Shown here: positions 8,590-19,094 of the stretch, piece by piece | Layout of the letters: each line of letters begins with the position of its first letter | Position numbering within the stretch: the first letter of the stretch is position 1 | Assembly: GCA_000149225.2 (NCBI GenBank) | Contig: CM000688.1 | Location: 744,001-808,000 of the forward strand | Origin: Lachancea kluyveri NRRL Y-12651 | Lineage: Eukaryota > Ascomycota > Saccharomycetes > Saccharomycetales > Saccharomycetaceae | DNA length: 64,000 nucleotides | Direction: 5' to 3' | Notes under the pieces: generated by a model | Databases searched by the model: none | The model's input: the letters and a program-made list of their open reading frames with translations, nothing else | Told to the model about the DNA's origin: nothing | Position numbers and translations under genes: made by a program

Positions 8590-11500
8590 ATGTCAGGTAG
8601 CTCTCATTTGAAATACCTAGATGAATTGATACTTGCCATAAAAAGTTCAAAAATCAATCCTGGCTATTCCCAGAGCTCTACAGGTTCCGCCTCTTATTCT
8701 GACTTTCCACCTCCAATACCCAATGATGGGGATCCAAAGGGCTTAAAGGTACTAAAAACATTGATTAAGAATCTCCATGATCCCAACTTGTTACCGGAGA
8801 TATTTTCCAAAGCTATTGAAGCCTTGGATTTACTGATACAATCCAAACCCTACTTATTACAAATAATAATTGATAATAGTACTACCTGTGGTATAGAGTG
8901 GCTTGTAGAACGATTTAAAGATATCGCGGTAATAAACTGGGACAAAATAACTTACTTGTGGCTTCTACGACGCAAATTGGCCTCTTGGTGCGCTTTAACT
9001 GTGAACATGTACGGGCTTCGTTGGGAGCTGACTTTATCAAACCAAATACTTTCCCTGTTAGCCAAACATGAGGAAACGATAACATTAATGTTACGAGGAT
9101 CATGCGAGATAAACACATTGCTCGTTTCTATGAAAAGCATACTTGTGTTGTGTGGGTGGTGCTGCTCCCAGGAGTTTCGAAAGGTGCTTCTCCTGTTAGA
9201 CAACACAACTGATACGAATAAGTGGGACTGTTATTTCCAAAGGTTAACAAGGATTGTACTATACGTTTTTGATTCAATCGATACCACGACGCTTGAGAAA
9301 TTTGATGAAATTAGCCGGTTGGAAACCAGATTCATAACATTACTTACACAACACTTGATAACTCAAAATACACGTTTCCATATCGATAACAGAGAGCTAA
9401 TATCAACTACAGAGCTAAAATTTACCCTCGGCATGTTACACAGCTATGTTACTAAAAATATTGGCGTCGCCTCCTGGAGGCCCATCAACACATCTGTGTT
9501 GAAATGCATCCTTCGAGTTTACTCCTTATGTCTACGGGATAACGGCATGCTAAAGCTCTTTTTAGATAATTTTGTTATAACACAATGGTTCACAGACAGT
9601 GCTGAAGTGAAAGAAATATTTCCCTTTGATGAGACAACAAATAAATGTTTGGGGTTGATCTATTACGACACCAAAAGGAGGAGTGCGTCCAAAGACCAGC
9701 TATTCTTTGATAAATTTCTACTGACTTGGGATTTAAAGTCAGATGATTACCCTTTAATAAAGCAATGCGCTTATCAGCCGTTTGATAGAAGTAGACAGTT
9801 AGAAAATTTGAGAAAGTTAATTTTGAGCAGCTTTAGAAGAGAGGAACAGAATACGCCGTCTTTGAAAAAGCATCTCTCTAACCTTTGCATTAGTTTTGAG
9901 GATGGTTGGGATCCTGCTTTGAGAAAAATTGATTCTCTAATTAAAAATTCGTTTAAACAAGGAAATGTCTACAAGTGTGTTCAGTTAGTCATGATATTAG
10001 GTCGGTTGACTTGTTTAGAAACTCATAAAAATTTTAAAACGATTCCTTTTTGTCCAACATGTGATGCAGTTGTTTCAAAAACTCCCTCAGGGCTAATCGA
10101 CCCCAACAGACCAGAAGCACACACAAAGAGCAAGATATTTCAGATTTTGGTTCGTTACTACATACAAAATGATTCCATTAACGAGTTCAGCGAATCTTTG
10201 ATTGCAGGAATCTTAATCACATTACAAAGAATATTCACTCATTTTCAGCCTCCCGAATTAATTATAGAAAACAGTGTTATCCAAGATCAGACGCTCTCGT
10301 TTAGGCTAGTTAAGTGCGCTTACACAAGTACAAGTAGGTACCTAAGGGTATTAAGCATCAAATTATTGCCTGTGTGGAATATATCTGCTCTTCATAACTC
10401 GGAAGACACTCAAACCGCCATTTTTATTCAATTTTTACAAGAAAATTCGGCACGATTTCTTACCGAAACATCGTTGATGGCCTGGGTACACTTAACGCTG
10501 TCAACTTCTGGAGAATCTTTTGACTCGTTACTACTAAAACTAATTGATATTTTCAATTCTACAGATTATGCAGAGCATAATATTATGGCATTTCAATTAC
10601 GGCACGTTGCTACATTGACCAAAAAGACCCCCTACCAGCTATTGTCACCAGTTCTACCTATATTATTGAAGCAGATTTGTAAAAACTTGGTCGAAAAAAA
10701 GCTAGCTTTCCAAAGGTTAGTAGATTTGGTAGAATATCCGCCTAAGACATTGCTGGAAAACTTTCAAAGGTATATCGTACCGCATGCTATCACCCAATAC
10801 AAGAGTGACATAATATCTGAAATTGCGAGAATAATGTGCGATAATGACTCCTCTTTGGTAATGGAACAGAAAGAAAGGCTACTAGACAAAAACAGCAGGC
10901 AGATTTTTGCTGTAGCTCTTGTGAAACATGGATTCTTTGCTTTAGAAACTTTGGAGACACTTTTCCTTAATCGGGTACCATCATTTGATAAAAGTTATAT
11001 TTCTGCTTTTCTTCCCGATTATAAAACCTTGGCAGAAGTCCTGAAACTTTATAATAATTCTGATGAAACAAATGAGTCTAACAAAGAAAATGCAAACATG
11101 ATTCTTTGTTCCTTGAGATTCTTAATGACCAATTTTGAAAGGGACAAACGTCATGGCTCTAAGTATAAAAATATATCTGATTGGACCGAAACGCAGGAGA
11201 GTCTTTTTCAGAAAAAGTTACAAGATAATATTCTAGGGATCTTTCAAGTATTTTCCAGCGATATGCATGACGCCGAAGGCAGAACTACTTATTACGAAAA
11301 ACTCAGGGTTATCAATGGGATTTCTTTCTTGATATTACATGCTTCTAAAGAATGCATTATCTCGGCTCTTGCGCAGGTCAGTATTTGTTTACAGACTGGC
11401 TTGGAGATTCCTGAAGTTCAGCTTAACACTTTGAAGTGTTGGCATTCACTAGTACATTGTTTGACCGAAGAAGAACTGTTGACAGTGGTCGATGGATTAT

Positions 11501-14500
11501 TAGCTTTCATTTTGCAAAAATGGGATGCTTTGAACTTGAAATCGCAGGGTGTGATTTATGAGATCTTAGGTACATTGATCGAAAATAAAAGCAACCTGGT
11601 TTTGAAGTTGAGACCGTATATTACACTTGCTTTGGTAAACAAAAATAGTTTACACATTCTAGAACGGCATACTTCTTTTGCAAGGTCGGTAACAAGGGTT
11701 TTGAATAGTAACAATTGGATTTTAATATTTGCCAATAATCTCAAAAGTAACAACAAATATGTTGTGCGTCAAAATTTGAACGATATCATCGTTTATCTTG
11801 AAAGAAAACAAGAAGGAAATCTCGACTTTGCATCGAAGCACGGTTCGATTACTGACATCTCTCTGTTATTAGGTGCCCTCTTGGATACTTCCCATAAGTT
11901 TAGAACTGCTGACTTGGAAATATGTCAGAAATCTGCCAATTGCATTAGTATGGTTGGTGTTTTGGATGTAACCAGACATGAACTAAAACGCGGTGCAACT
12001 CATCTAAACACTGTCTGCAATTTCAATGATCAAAATCAAACCGTAAAATTTCTAATTAATATTATCAATGATAGATTGGTGCCCGCATTTTGGCAAAGTG
12101 AAAATCCAACCAAGCAGTTATTCGTAGCCCTAGTCATGCAGGAATCATTGAAATATTGTGGTCTAAGCTCTATGTCTTGGGACATTAAAAGACCTGATAT
12201 TTATCCAAATGAAGCAAAATTATGGAACCGGTTTAACGATATATCCAGAACTACTTTGTATCCATTGTTATCATCCCTTTACCTTGCGCAATCGTGGAAA
12301 GAATACGTTCCGCTACAATACCCTTCATACAATGTCAAAGAAGGGTATCACGCTTGGATTAGAAATTTAACATTGGATCTGTTGAAGACCGGTACTGAAG
12401 AAGGTCACCCACTTCATGTGTTTTCATCTTTGATCAGAGAAGATGATGGATCCTTATCAGACTACCTACTCCCTAATGTGATTATGGATATCATTATCAA
12501 GGCAGACTCTGGTACTCCATACGTTAATATTCTTGACAATGTTAGAACAGAATTTGAGTATATTTTCAATTACGAGCTGTACCAATTAAACCATTTTCAA
12601 ATTGATTCTTTAAAAATGTGTTATGAGTCTATTTTCAAGGTGCTAGAATACTGCAAAAAATGGGTTATTCAGTTCAAGCAAGACTATAATAAAACTCACG
12701 GTACATTTACCATTAAGGAAGAGAAGAATTTGAAGATGCTAGAACGTGCTGACAACTTTCTCAATAATATCCCTTCAGGTTTAATGGCCCAAAGGTCTGT
12801 GGAAACAGACTCTTTTGAGAGATCAGCATTATATCTAGAGCAGTGCTATAGAAATAAGGACATGTCAGGTATTGGGGAAGAAAACTTGTTCCCATATCTA
12901 AAAACCACATATGCAGAAATTGGTGATATCGATTCAGTTGATGGTGTACTGAAAACTTTCTCCACCGACAGTTTAACTTCAAAAATTGAAGAGCTGCAGT
13001 ATTCCGACAATTGGAAGATGGCACAAGATTGTTTCGAAGCTTTGGGCGATACATCCGATCACACATCATTTGATAGCGATGAACGTCAAGCAGCGACCAC
13101 TAAAATGCTGAAATCGATGTATGGTCATCAGTTGTATGACCAAACACTGGTCAAACTTAACTTACTGGTTCCAAAAAAGCTATGTCTTTTGAACGATAAC
13201 GTTGACGAATGGTACAATATGGGGATAGAAGCGGCTACCCTTACTGGCCACATTGACCAATTAACCGAATGGGTTGATAGAGTTGAGACTCTCGAAAAGG
13301 TGTCTGATCCTAGCATTATTCTCCATTATAACGTTGCCAAGGTATTTTTGTCAATTCATGAAAACAACGGACCTTCTGCGACCAAATTTATCGAAAACTG
13401 CTACAGATTGATTGGGACTCACTTTACCACACCTTCGACTAGTACCACTTTGTTAAAGAAAAGGGAAGTTTTGATGCAACTACATGCATTACATGATATT
13501 TCTATTCTGTTAAAAGGCGGTTCGCCATACCAACACAACAATAATATCAAGATACTGGATTCTAGATTACAAAAAATTGGGGCAGATTTTGAGCCCAATC
13601 ACTACTTGCTTTCCATGAGAAAAGCTTACGGATTACTGAAACAAGAGGACTTTGTTAAGCCTGATTTAGCAAATACGTTTTTCAAGATTGCTCAGTTATC
13701 TAGAGTCAACTCAAGGCTGGATTTGGCTAGTGACTCCCTGATGCATGCTCTGAAGTTCAGACACCAATCTGGTGAATTGGAATATGCAGAGATACTGTGG
13801 AAGCAAGGTGAAAACGACAAAGCCTTAAAGATGGTAGCAGAAATCCACGAAAAGCATAAAAACGACACTTCGATACGAACGCGTGAACGCGCAAAAGTTT
13901 TGCTGAAGTATACAGAATGGCTAGATTTATCAAATAATTCTGTTTCCGAGCAAATTATGAAACAGTACAACGAATTAATAAAGTTAGACCCTAGATGGGA
14001 TGAACCGTATTACTCGATGGGTGTTTACTGTAGCCGACTTCTGGAAAAGAAGAAAGCAGAAGGATACGTGACCAACGGTCGTTTAGAATGTAAGTCGGTA
14101 TCATTTTTTTTGATGTCTTTTGAGAAGAGCACTGCTAAAGTACGGGAAGCTTTGCCCAAAGTCGTTACCTTTTGGTTGGATATCGCTGCACTATACATCA
14201 GCGAGAACACGCCAAGTAATCGCCGTGAATTGCTAAAAAAACCTATAGACGATATTTGCAAACGAATTGAAACTGCGGTTCACAACTGTCCCACTTATAT
14301 TTGGTATTCGGTATTAACACAACTATTGTCAAGATTACTCCATAGTCATACTCCTTCTGCACAGCTGATCATGCATATATTGTTAAATCTGGCAATGGAA
14401 TATCCTTGTCACATGTTATGGTACATATCCGTACTTTTAAATTCTAACAATCCGGCAAGAGTATCCAGTGGAAGACAGATCATGGAGAGATACAAGCAGC

Positions 14501-15720
14501 ATTCCACAAATTCCAAGGATTTGGTGGTGTCTTCGAGTGACCTGGTTTACTGCTTGACTTGTGTTTGCATAAAGGATATTAAAAATAGTGCAAGTCGGTC
14601 TGGAAGATCGTTAGAAAAGGACTTCAAGTTTAACATGAATATAGCACCTTCTAGAATGGTTGTTCCAATCAACGTTAACCTTGAAATGGTATCCCCTGCT
14701 TCATCCGAAAATATGAAAAAATTTGATCCTTTCAGACCCATAATATCCATCGCAAAGTTTGGTTCATCCTATAAAATATTCTCTTCTTTAAAAAAACCAA
14801 AAAAGTTAAACATCGTTGGTTCTGACGGCAAAATTTATGGCATTATGTGCAAAAAAGAAGATGTTCGTCAAGATAACCAATACATGCAATTTGCAACTAC
14901 CATGGACTTTTTGTTGAGTAAAGATTTAGATTCTACAAAGAGAAGTTTAGGAATAACCACTTACTCAGTTCTTTCCCTTAGGGAAGATTGCGGCTTACTT
15001 GAAATTGTTCCGAATGTCACCACACTAAGGTCCATTCTTGTTACAAAGTATGATAGCATGAAGATCAAATACAACCTAAAATCTTTACACGACAAGTGGC
15101 AACACATACCACAGGACCAAAAATTACAGTTTTTCAAAGAGCTATCCTCCAAGTTTCCCCCAGTTTTGTACCAATGGTTTTTGGAAAACTTTCCTGATCC
15201 AATTGCATGGTACAATTCACGTAACGCTTTCGCTAGGTCATACGCTGTGATGGCAATGGTGGGCCATATTTTGGGTCTCGGTGACAGGCACTGTGAAAAT
15301 ATCCTACTAGACATTGAAACAGGTAAGGTACTCCATGTTGATTTTGATTGCTTATTCGAAAAAGGGAAGCTATTGCCAATTCCAGAAATAGTCCCATTCA
15401 GGTTGACCAAGAATTTAACTGACGCGTTAGGTATTACGGGCACTGAAGGTACGTTTAAAAAATCCAGTGAAGTGACACTAAAACTAATGCGTACCAACGA
15501 AATTGCACTGGTGAACATTATCGAAACAATCATGTATGACAGAAATATGGATCATTCGATTCAAAAGGCTTTAAAAGTTTTAAGAAACAAGATCAGAGGC
15601 ATCGATCCGCGTGATGGCCTGGCACTAAGTGTACCAGGGCAAGTTGAAACTGTCGTTCAAGAATCGACTTCCGAAGAAAACCTAAGTCAAATGTACATTG
15701 GATGGCTCCCATTTTGGTGA
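8590..15720 (+). CDS. MEC1: MEC1, ATR-family checkpoint kinase
   Basis: One uninterrupted frame of 2376 residues (2368 in S. cerevisiae). The N-terminal two-thirds is a helical HEAT-repeat solenoid, followed by a FAT region (roughly 1400-1950). The PI3K-like kinase domain covers about 2050-2340, with YGIMCKKEDVRQDNQYMQF near 2080, the catalytic loop LGLGDRHCENILLD near 2230 and the metal-binding HVDFDCLF near 2250. The FATC end finishes in YIGWLPFW. With Ddc2, Mec1 senses RPA-coated single-stranded DNA and starts the replication and DNA-damage checkpoint through Rad53 and Chk1. All catalytic motifs look intact. MEC1 follows CKS1 just as on S. cerevisiae chromosome II. Confidence 0.98.
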   Translation: MSGSSHLKYLDELILAIKSSKINPGYSQSSTGSASYSDFPPPIPNDGDPKGLKVLKTLIKNLHDPNLLPEIFSKAIEALDLLIQSKPYLLQIIIDNSTTCGIEWLVERFKDIAVINWDKITYLWLLRRKLASWCALTVNMYGLRWELTLSNQILSLLAKHEETITLMLRGSCEINTLLVSMKSILVLCGWCCSQEFRKVLLLLDNTTDTNKWDCYFQRLTRIVLYVFDSIDTTTLEKFDEISRLETRFITLLTQHLITQNTRFHIDNRELISTTELKFTLGMLHSYVTKNIGVASWRPINTSVLKCILRVYSLCLRDNGMLKLFLDNFVITQWFTDSAEVKEIFPFDETTNKCLGLIYYDTKRRSASKDQLFFDKFLLTWDLKSDDYPLIKQCAYQPFDRSRQLENLRKLILSSFRREEQNTPSLKKHLSNLCISFEDGWDPALRKIDSLIKNSFKQGNVYKCVQLVMILGRLTCLETHKNFKTIPFCPTCDAVVSKTPSGLIDPNRPEAHTKSKIFQILVRYYIQNDSINEFSESLIAGILITLQRIFTHFQPPELIIENSVIQDQTLSFRLVKCAYTSTSRYLRVLSIKLLPVWNISALHNSEDTQTAIFIQFLQENSARFLTETSLMAWVHLTLSTSGESFDSLLLKLIDIFNSTDYAEHNIMAFQLRHVATLTKKTPYQLLSPVLPILLKQICKNLVEKKLAFQRLVDLVEYPPKTLLENFQRYIVPHAITQYKSDIISEIARIMCDNDSSLVMEQKERLLDKNSRQIFAVALVKHGFFALETLETLFLNRVPSFDKSYISAFLPDYKTLAEVLKLYNNSDETNESNKENANMILCSLRFLMTNFERDKRHGSKYKNISDWTETQESLFQKKLQDNILGIFQVFSSDMHDAEGRTTYYEKLRVINGISFLILHASKECIISALAQVSICLQTGLEIPEVQLNTLKCWHSLVHCLTEEELLTVVDGLLAFILQKWDALNLKSQGVIYEILGTLIENKSNLVLKLRPYITLALVNKNSLHILERHTSFARSVTRVLNSNNWILIFANNLKSNNKYVVRQNLNDIIVYLERKQEGNLDFASKHGSITDISLLLGALLDTSHKFRTADLEICQKSANCISMVGVLDVTRHELKRGATHLNTVCNFNDQNQTVKFLINIINDRLVPAFWQSENPTKQLFVALVMQESLKYCGLSSMSWDIKRPDIYPNEAKLWNRFNDISRTTLYPLLSSLYLAQSWKEYVPLQYPSYNVKEGYHAWIRNLTLDLLKTGTEEGHPLHVFSSLIREDDGSLSDYLLPNVIMDIIIKADSGTPYVNILDNVRTEFEYIFNYELYQLNHFQIDSLKMCYESIFKVLEYCKKWVIQFKQDYNKTHGTFTIKEEKNLKMLERADNFLNNIPSGLMAQRSVETDSFERSALYLEQCYRNKDMSGIGEENLFPYLKTTYAEIGDIDSVDGVLKTFSTDSLTSKIEELQYSDNWKMAQDCFEALGDTSDHTSFDSDERQAATTKMLKSMYGHQLYDQTLVKLNLLVPKKLCLLNDNVDEWYNMGIEAATLTGHIDQLTEWVDRVETLEKVSDPSIILHYNVAKVFLSIHENNGPSATKFIENCYRLIGTHFTTPSTSTTLLKKREVLMQLHALHDISILLKGGSPYQHNNNIKILDSRLQKIGADFEPNHYLLSMRKAYGLLKQEDFVKPDLANTFFKIAQLSRVNSRLDLASDSLMHALKFRHQSGELEYAEILWKQGENDKALKMVAEIHEKHKNDTSIRTRERAKVLLKYTEWLDLSNNSVSEQIMKQYNELIKLDPRWDEPYYSMGVYCSRLLEKKKAEGYVTNGRLECKSVSFFLMSFEKSTAKVREALPKVVTFWLDIAALYISENTPSNRRELLKKPIDDICKRIETAVHNCPTYIWYSVLTQLLSRLLHSHTPSAQLIMHILLNLAMEYPCHMLWYISVLLNSNNPARVSSGRQIMERYKQHSTNSKDLVVSSSDLVYCLTCVCIKDIKNSASRSGRSLEKDFKFNMNIAPSRMVVPINVNLEMVSPASSENMKKFDPFRPIISIAKFGSSYKIFSSLKKPKKLNIVGSDGKIYGIMCKKEDVRQDNQYMQFATTMDFLLSKDLDSTKRSLGITTYSVLSLREDCGLLEIVPNVTTLRSILVTKYDSMKIKYNLKSLHDKWQHIPQDQKLQFFKELSSKFPPVLYQWFLENFPDPIAWYNSRNAFARSYAVMAMVGHILGLGDRHCENILLDIETGKVLHVDFDCLFEKGKLLPIPEIVPFRLTKNLTDALGITGTEGTFKKSSEVTLKLMRTNEIALVNIIETIMYDRNMDHSIQKALKVLRNKIRGIDPRDGLALSVPGQVETVVQESTSEENLSQMYIGWLPFW

Positions 15721-15922
15721 TGTCGCTCGGTAATTACTTTTTTTTTTTTTTACATGTTAATCATAGTGCATTTATTTATTTCATTTTTTATATATTTTAT
15801 TTTGTAATAACATGAACGTAGTCAAAGATTCATACATCATTCAATTTTTCGAAATCATCTCTGTTTTTAAGGTAATTCATTCATCAAAAAAAAAAAAAAA
15901 GGGGGGAATATTATTGTTCATT

Positions 15923-18553
15923 TCATCTAGGAGGTAAGGGAGGTACGTCAGCTGGTGAAGTGGCCGGTTCTCCTTCCTCAACAGCGGAAATAGTTGTACG
16001 ATGAATTTCTTTCTCTTCGATTGTGACAGGTGGAGGTGGTACAGGTCTCTTTCTATTCAATGACTGTAAATCTACTCGCTCCCCCTTAATTGCCATTGTT
16101 TTGCGTAGCGTAGATTGTATTAATACATGTTCATCTTCGTGCAAGTTTCCCCTCTCGAACGCGTCGTTCTCCTGCACACCAAGTGAACCGAGGGACTTAT
16201 TTTCCTTAAACTCATCTTGTTGCTCTTCGTCGTCCAGGGGTCCGGCTTTGGCGGTTGGTGTTTCTGTGGCCAATGGGTCAATCGTATCTAGAGCTTTAAA
16301 TGGATAGTCATTTTTATCCACTACACCATCCTCCTTATCCTTTTCAAAAAACTCTTGCGGGAATCCATGAAGCTCTGAGGTAAATCTCATTGGAGGAGAC
16401 GGCATGTTTGCAGCTGAATTGTTAAATTTAAAGTTGTTGTTAACTGGAGAGCTAGATCCGGACTCGGAAGAAGTGGCTCTTGTTCTACTTCTGTTTGCAA
16501 ACATCTCTGCAGCACCTGAACCGCTCACTTCTGAGGCAATAACGGCGTGTGTGGCTGAAGCCACCCTTCCTTTGTTCTTTGGTAAAGTTCTTCTGTTAGA
16601 AATCATCTCCGGGGGATGGGTAATCGAAGTATCTGGTTGACCCACATCCAAGTCTTTTGCGGAGCTATTGACCGTATCTTTATACCACCTACCAAACTTT
16701 TTGAAACCAGTTTGTATGTATTTCTTTGATGCACTGGCCTCGTCACTAATTAAGCTCATGGTAGATTCCCTTTTACCCCTTAAGGTTGGTGAAGAAGAAC
16801 CGTTTGAATCATAAGGTTCAGAAGAATCTATGGTATTGTCAGAGTGAGTTTTTAGGAGAGTCTTAAAAGTTTCCACTTTTTGAAGAGTTCTGGTTTTGAT
16901 AGTAGAATCATTGCCATCCCTTGTTGGAGGTTCAATGGTATCATCAAGCCCGCTAATTATACTCTCCTCTGTACTTCTCTGCCATGGGGGTGAGCTTCGG
17001 ACATCCAATCCAGTAAAATCGTTGGATTGGATGGAACTATTTGTCGACCTGGAAATTATCGAATTGGATCCATTCTTTGAGTCATCCGTGCTATTTTCTG
17101 GCACTTCTTCTGTAGATTCAGCGCCAGGAATCCTTTTGTCAGTCTCTGAAACGCTGTCTTGTCTGATAGGATGCTTGGGACGGTTCTTTTCCCAAATACC
17201 ACCTCTATACAGCTCTTCGGTTGTCTTGTAGAAAACAATGTCATCCATGTATGGCATCACAAGTGATTCTTTGATGGCCTCTTGGAATTTGCTTTTGATG
17301 GCTTTGGTGACCATGTTGTACGACAATTGCCTTGTACTCACCACAGGTTCGATGTCGAGATCAATGTGAGGTTCGATTTCGAAACTGTACCAAAGTCTAT
17401 TGGAGGGCGGAGGTTTGATCATTATAACCATTGGGCCCTTAATTTCTTTGACGGTAATGGCCAGTTCAATGTTCACCTCTCTAGTCTTAAATCTAGAGCC
17501 CAAGTTTATGTTCATCTTTGTGGAAATTATCAGCGAAAGATTACCTTTGTAACTCATATTTAGACCGATTTTCATCAACCCCTCTGGTGTCAACTCCTCT
17601 AAGCGAGGGTGTGTGAACATCGGGGTACTAGTGCCAACGTCCACGTTTTCAATTTTAAAGTCGTCTAGAAACCCGGGCTTGTTGATCTTGGTCAATTTCT
17701 TGTGGATCTTTTCACGCAAGACCTGTGACAGCATTTCCGTCTGTTGCCAAGATAAAAACAATCTTCCAATCAGAGCATTCAACCATTTGGTAGACAATTG
17801 TCCCTCTGTGGAGTTCAACGTTTGGATCAAGTATAGCATGTCCCGTGTCCTAAAGTGAGCGGTGGTTGCCGATACGTTGGGATCTAACGGATCGCCGGTG
17901 GATTCGGCGACTTTTGAAGCGTTGATCAACTGGAAATACCAATCCTCCTTTTCAACGTTGTTATCAACGTAAATGAAAAATTTATCCATCAAGCCACCTT
18001 CACGGAATTTCAAGTTGCCGTCATCCCCGAGATGGACTACATTATTCTTTAGAATGGCAATGCATGTTCTTTTAGTGAACAGTGAAGCATCCAACAGTTC
18101 ATCTTCGGAGTTACGAGGCCAGATTGTTACAAACGAATTTTTTAGCACGACGACTTGAGAAACGCTGCTCTGGTTGCTTTCATCTCTGTACAGGAACAAA
18201 TTTCCGTGTTTCAGAATACCGAAAAACCGGTGCTTTTTCTTTAGCTTGTCCCTAGTGGGCACTGTAGCATCGGTGTTTTCAGATTCAAGCAATTCGGTTT
18301 GGTGATAGAAATACCTGTTCGTAACTGTGATCCAGCCTTTCTTGAAGACATCGACACCCTTTTTCTCTTCTATCGCGCCACTCTTAAACTCAGGTTCGAT
18401 TTCATCTGCAAGCAATGCATTAGCCGCTGGCCTTTGACGGCGCTTGTCCTCTTTTGGTTTTGCAGTGAAATGGATAAAGGCCAAAAGCAGCAATGGTAGA
18501 AAGGTGATACCACCGAATAGGTAGATTGCGATAAGTGTCTTTAGACCAATCAT
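15923..18553 (-). CDS. NVJ2: NVJ2, SMP-domain lipid-transfer protein of ER contact sites
   Basis: The protein has 876 residues (about 770 in S. cerevisiae). An N-terminal membrane anchor spans residues 5-27. A PH-like domain follows (about 80-215, with a basic KKKHRFFGILKHGNLFLY stretch). The SMP lipid-binding module covers about 225-435 (TKWLNALIGRLFLSW, PPSNRLWYSFEIEPHIDLDI, FQEAIKESLVMPYMDDIVF). The rest is a long Ser/Thr/Pro-rich tail ending in PPLPPR, and accounts for the extra length. In S. cerevisiae Nvj2 sits at the nucleus-vacuole junction and, under stress, at ER-Golgi contacts where it moves ceramide. The gene lies downstream of the snoRNA cluster on the same strand, as on chromosome XVI. 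Confidence 0.92.
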   Translation of the reverse strand: MIGLKTLIAIYLFGGITFLPLLLLAFIHFTAKPKEDKRRQRPAANALLADEIEPEFKSGAIEEKKGVDVFKKGWITVTNRYFYHQTELLESENTDATVPTRDKLKKKHRFFGILKHGNLFLYRDESNQSSVSQVVVLKNSFVTIWPRNSEDELLDASLFTKRTCIAILKNNVVHLGDDGNLKFREGGLMDKFFIYVDNNVEKEDWYFQLINASKVAESTGDPLDPNVSATTAHFRTRDMLYLIQTLNSTEGQLSTKWLNALIGRLFLSWQQTEMLSQVLREKIHKKLTKINKPGFLDDFKIENVDVGTSTPMFTHPRLEELTPEGLMKIGLNMSYKGNLSLIISTKMNINLGSRFKTREVNIELAITVKEIKGPMVIMIKPPPSNRLWYSFEIEPHIDLDIEPVVSTRQLSYNMVTKAIKSKFQEAIKESLVMPYMDDIVFYKTTEELYRGGIWEKNRPKHPIRQDSVSETDKRIPGAESTEEVPENSTDDSKNGSNSIISRSTNSSIQSNDFTGLDVRSSPPWQRSTEESIISGLDDTIEPPTRDGNDSTIKTRTLQKVETFKTLLKTHSDNTIDSSEPYDSNGSSSPTLRGKRESTMSLISDEASASKKYIQTGFKKFGRWYKDTVNSSAKDLDVGQPDTSITHPPEMISNRRTLPKNKGRVASATHAVIASEVSGSGAAEMFANRSRTRATSSESGSSSPVNNNFKFNNSAANMPSPPMRFTSELHGFPQEFFEKDKEDGVVDKNDYPFKALDTIDPLATETPTAKAGPLDDEEQQDEFKENKSLGSLGVQENDAFERGNLHEDEHVLIQSTLRKTMAIKGERVDLQSLNRKRPVPPPPVTIEEKEIHRTTISAVEEGEPATSPADVPPLPPR

Positions 18554-18887
18554 GTCATGTATGGTTCCTACCGTTTCCTCAACATGTTAAAAACTTGCGA
18601 GTGTAAATGGTGACATGGAAAGGGGGAGGGGAGGGTGGTGTGTGAGGTATAAAAATACCCAGAGGGAGAAAGCCCTAGGTGATGGAGATAGCTATGTACG
18701 TGGCCCCGATACGGTCACGTGACAAGAATTTGCAACGATAGCGTCGCTACTTTGAACCATTAGGCATATGAGCAGTCAAGCCGATTGGCTTGACTGCAAC
18801 TACTGAGAAAGAAGGAAAGAAACGTACGAATACAAATCCGATTCCCTTGTACAGTTATAAAGCAGGGTCTAAAAGGGCAAAAAAATA
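18554..18887 (-). promoter_or_regulatory. NVJ2 promoter and 3' flank of the snoRNA unit
   Basis: 334 bases lie between the end of snR51 and the NVJ2 start. A palindromic TCACGTGA (Cbf1-type) lies at 18715-18722 and a TATA-like symmetric GGTATAAAAATACC near 18645. A perfect 11-bp inverted repeat at 18772-18797 is listed separately. On the minus strand, T/C-rich TTCTTTCCTTCTTTCTC just after snR51 could serve Nab3-type termination; that is inference. Confidence 0.5.
18772..18797. repeat. Perfect 11-bp inverted repeat, 4-base loop
   Basis: Arms at 18772-18782 (GCAGTCAAGCC) and 18787-18797 are exactly complementary around GATT (AATC on the minus strand). It lies about 90 bases past the 3' end of snR51 in the direction of its transcription. 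The loop is not of the AGNN type read by Rnt1. Confidence 0.8.
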
Positions 18888-18995
18888 GTTACGATCAGAG
18901 TCATTAAATCAGTTTTTTCGTTTTTAGGTTCATTGAAGTACAGTAGTTAAACTGCATTCTTAGATAGTGTGAATATAGAAAATCATCACAGTAAC
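18888..18995 (-). ncRNA. snR51: snR51, box C/D snoRNA guiding 18S A100 methylation
   Basis: On the minus strand a terminal stem GTTAC (18995-18991) / GTAAC (18892-18888) brackets box C GTGATGA (18989-18983) and box D CTGA (18898-18895). The guide AACTGATTTAATGA just before box D is complementary to the 18S rRNA stretch TCATTAAATCAGTT. The fifth base upstream of box D pairs with A100 (numbering counted from the known 18S 5' end), which is the known snR51 target. The length of about 108 nt matches the S. cerevisiae RNA (107). A second guide for 25S is known for snR51 in S. cerevisiae; I could not confirm it here. Confidence 0.93.
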
Positions 18996-19029
18996 TACCA
19001 TTGCCCGGAACTGCTCCTGTACAAGAAGA

Positions 19030-19051
19030 AAAAACATCACCTGATGTTTTT
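19030..19051 (-). ncRNA. AGNN tetraloop hairpin (Rnt1 RNase III site) between snR70 and snR51
   Basis: On the minus strand a perfect 9-bp stem AAAAACATC/GATGTTTTT closes the tetraloop AGGT. AGNN loops on a stem are the recognition signal of the yeast RNase III Rnt1, which separates polycistronic snoRNAs. Flanking AAGAAGAAAA (after snR70) and TTTTCTTCTT (before snR51) can pair and extend the structure. Confidence 0.8.
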
Positions 19052-19094
19052 CATACGAGTGGCTACAAGCCACACTACACTGTTTTCCCCTTTT

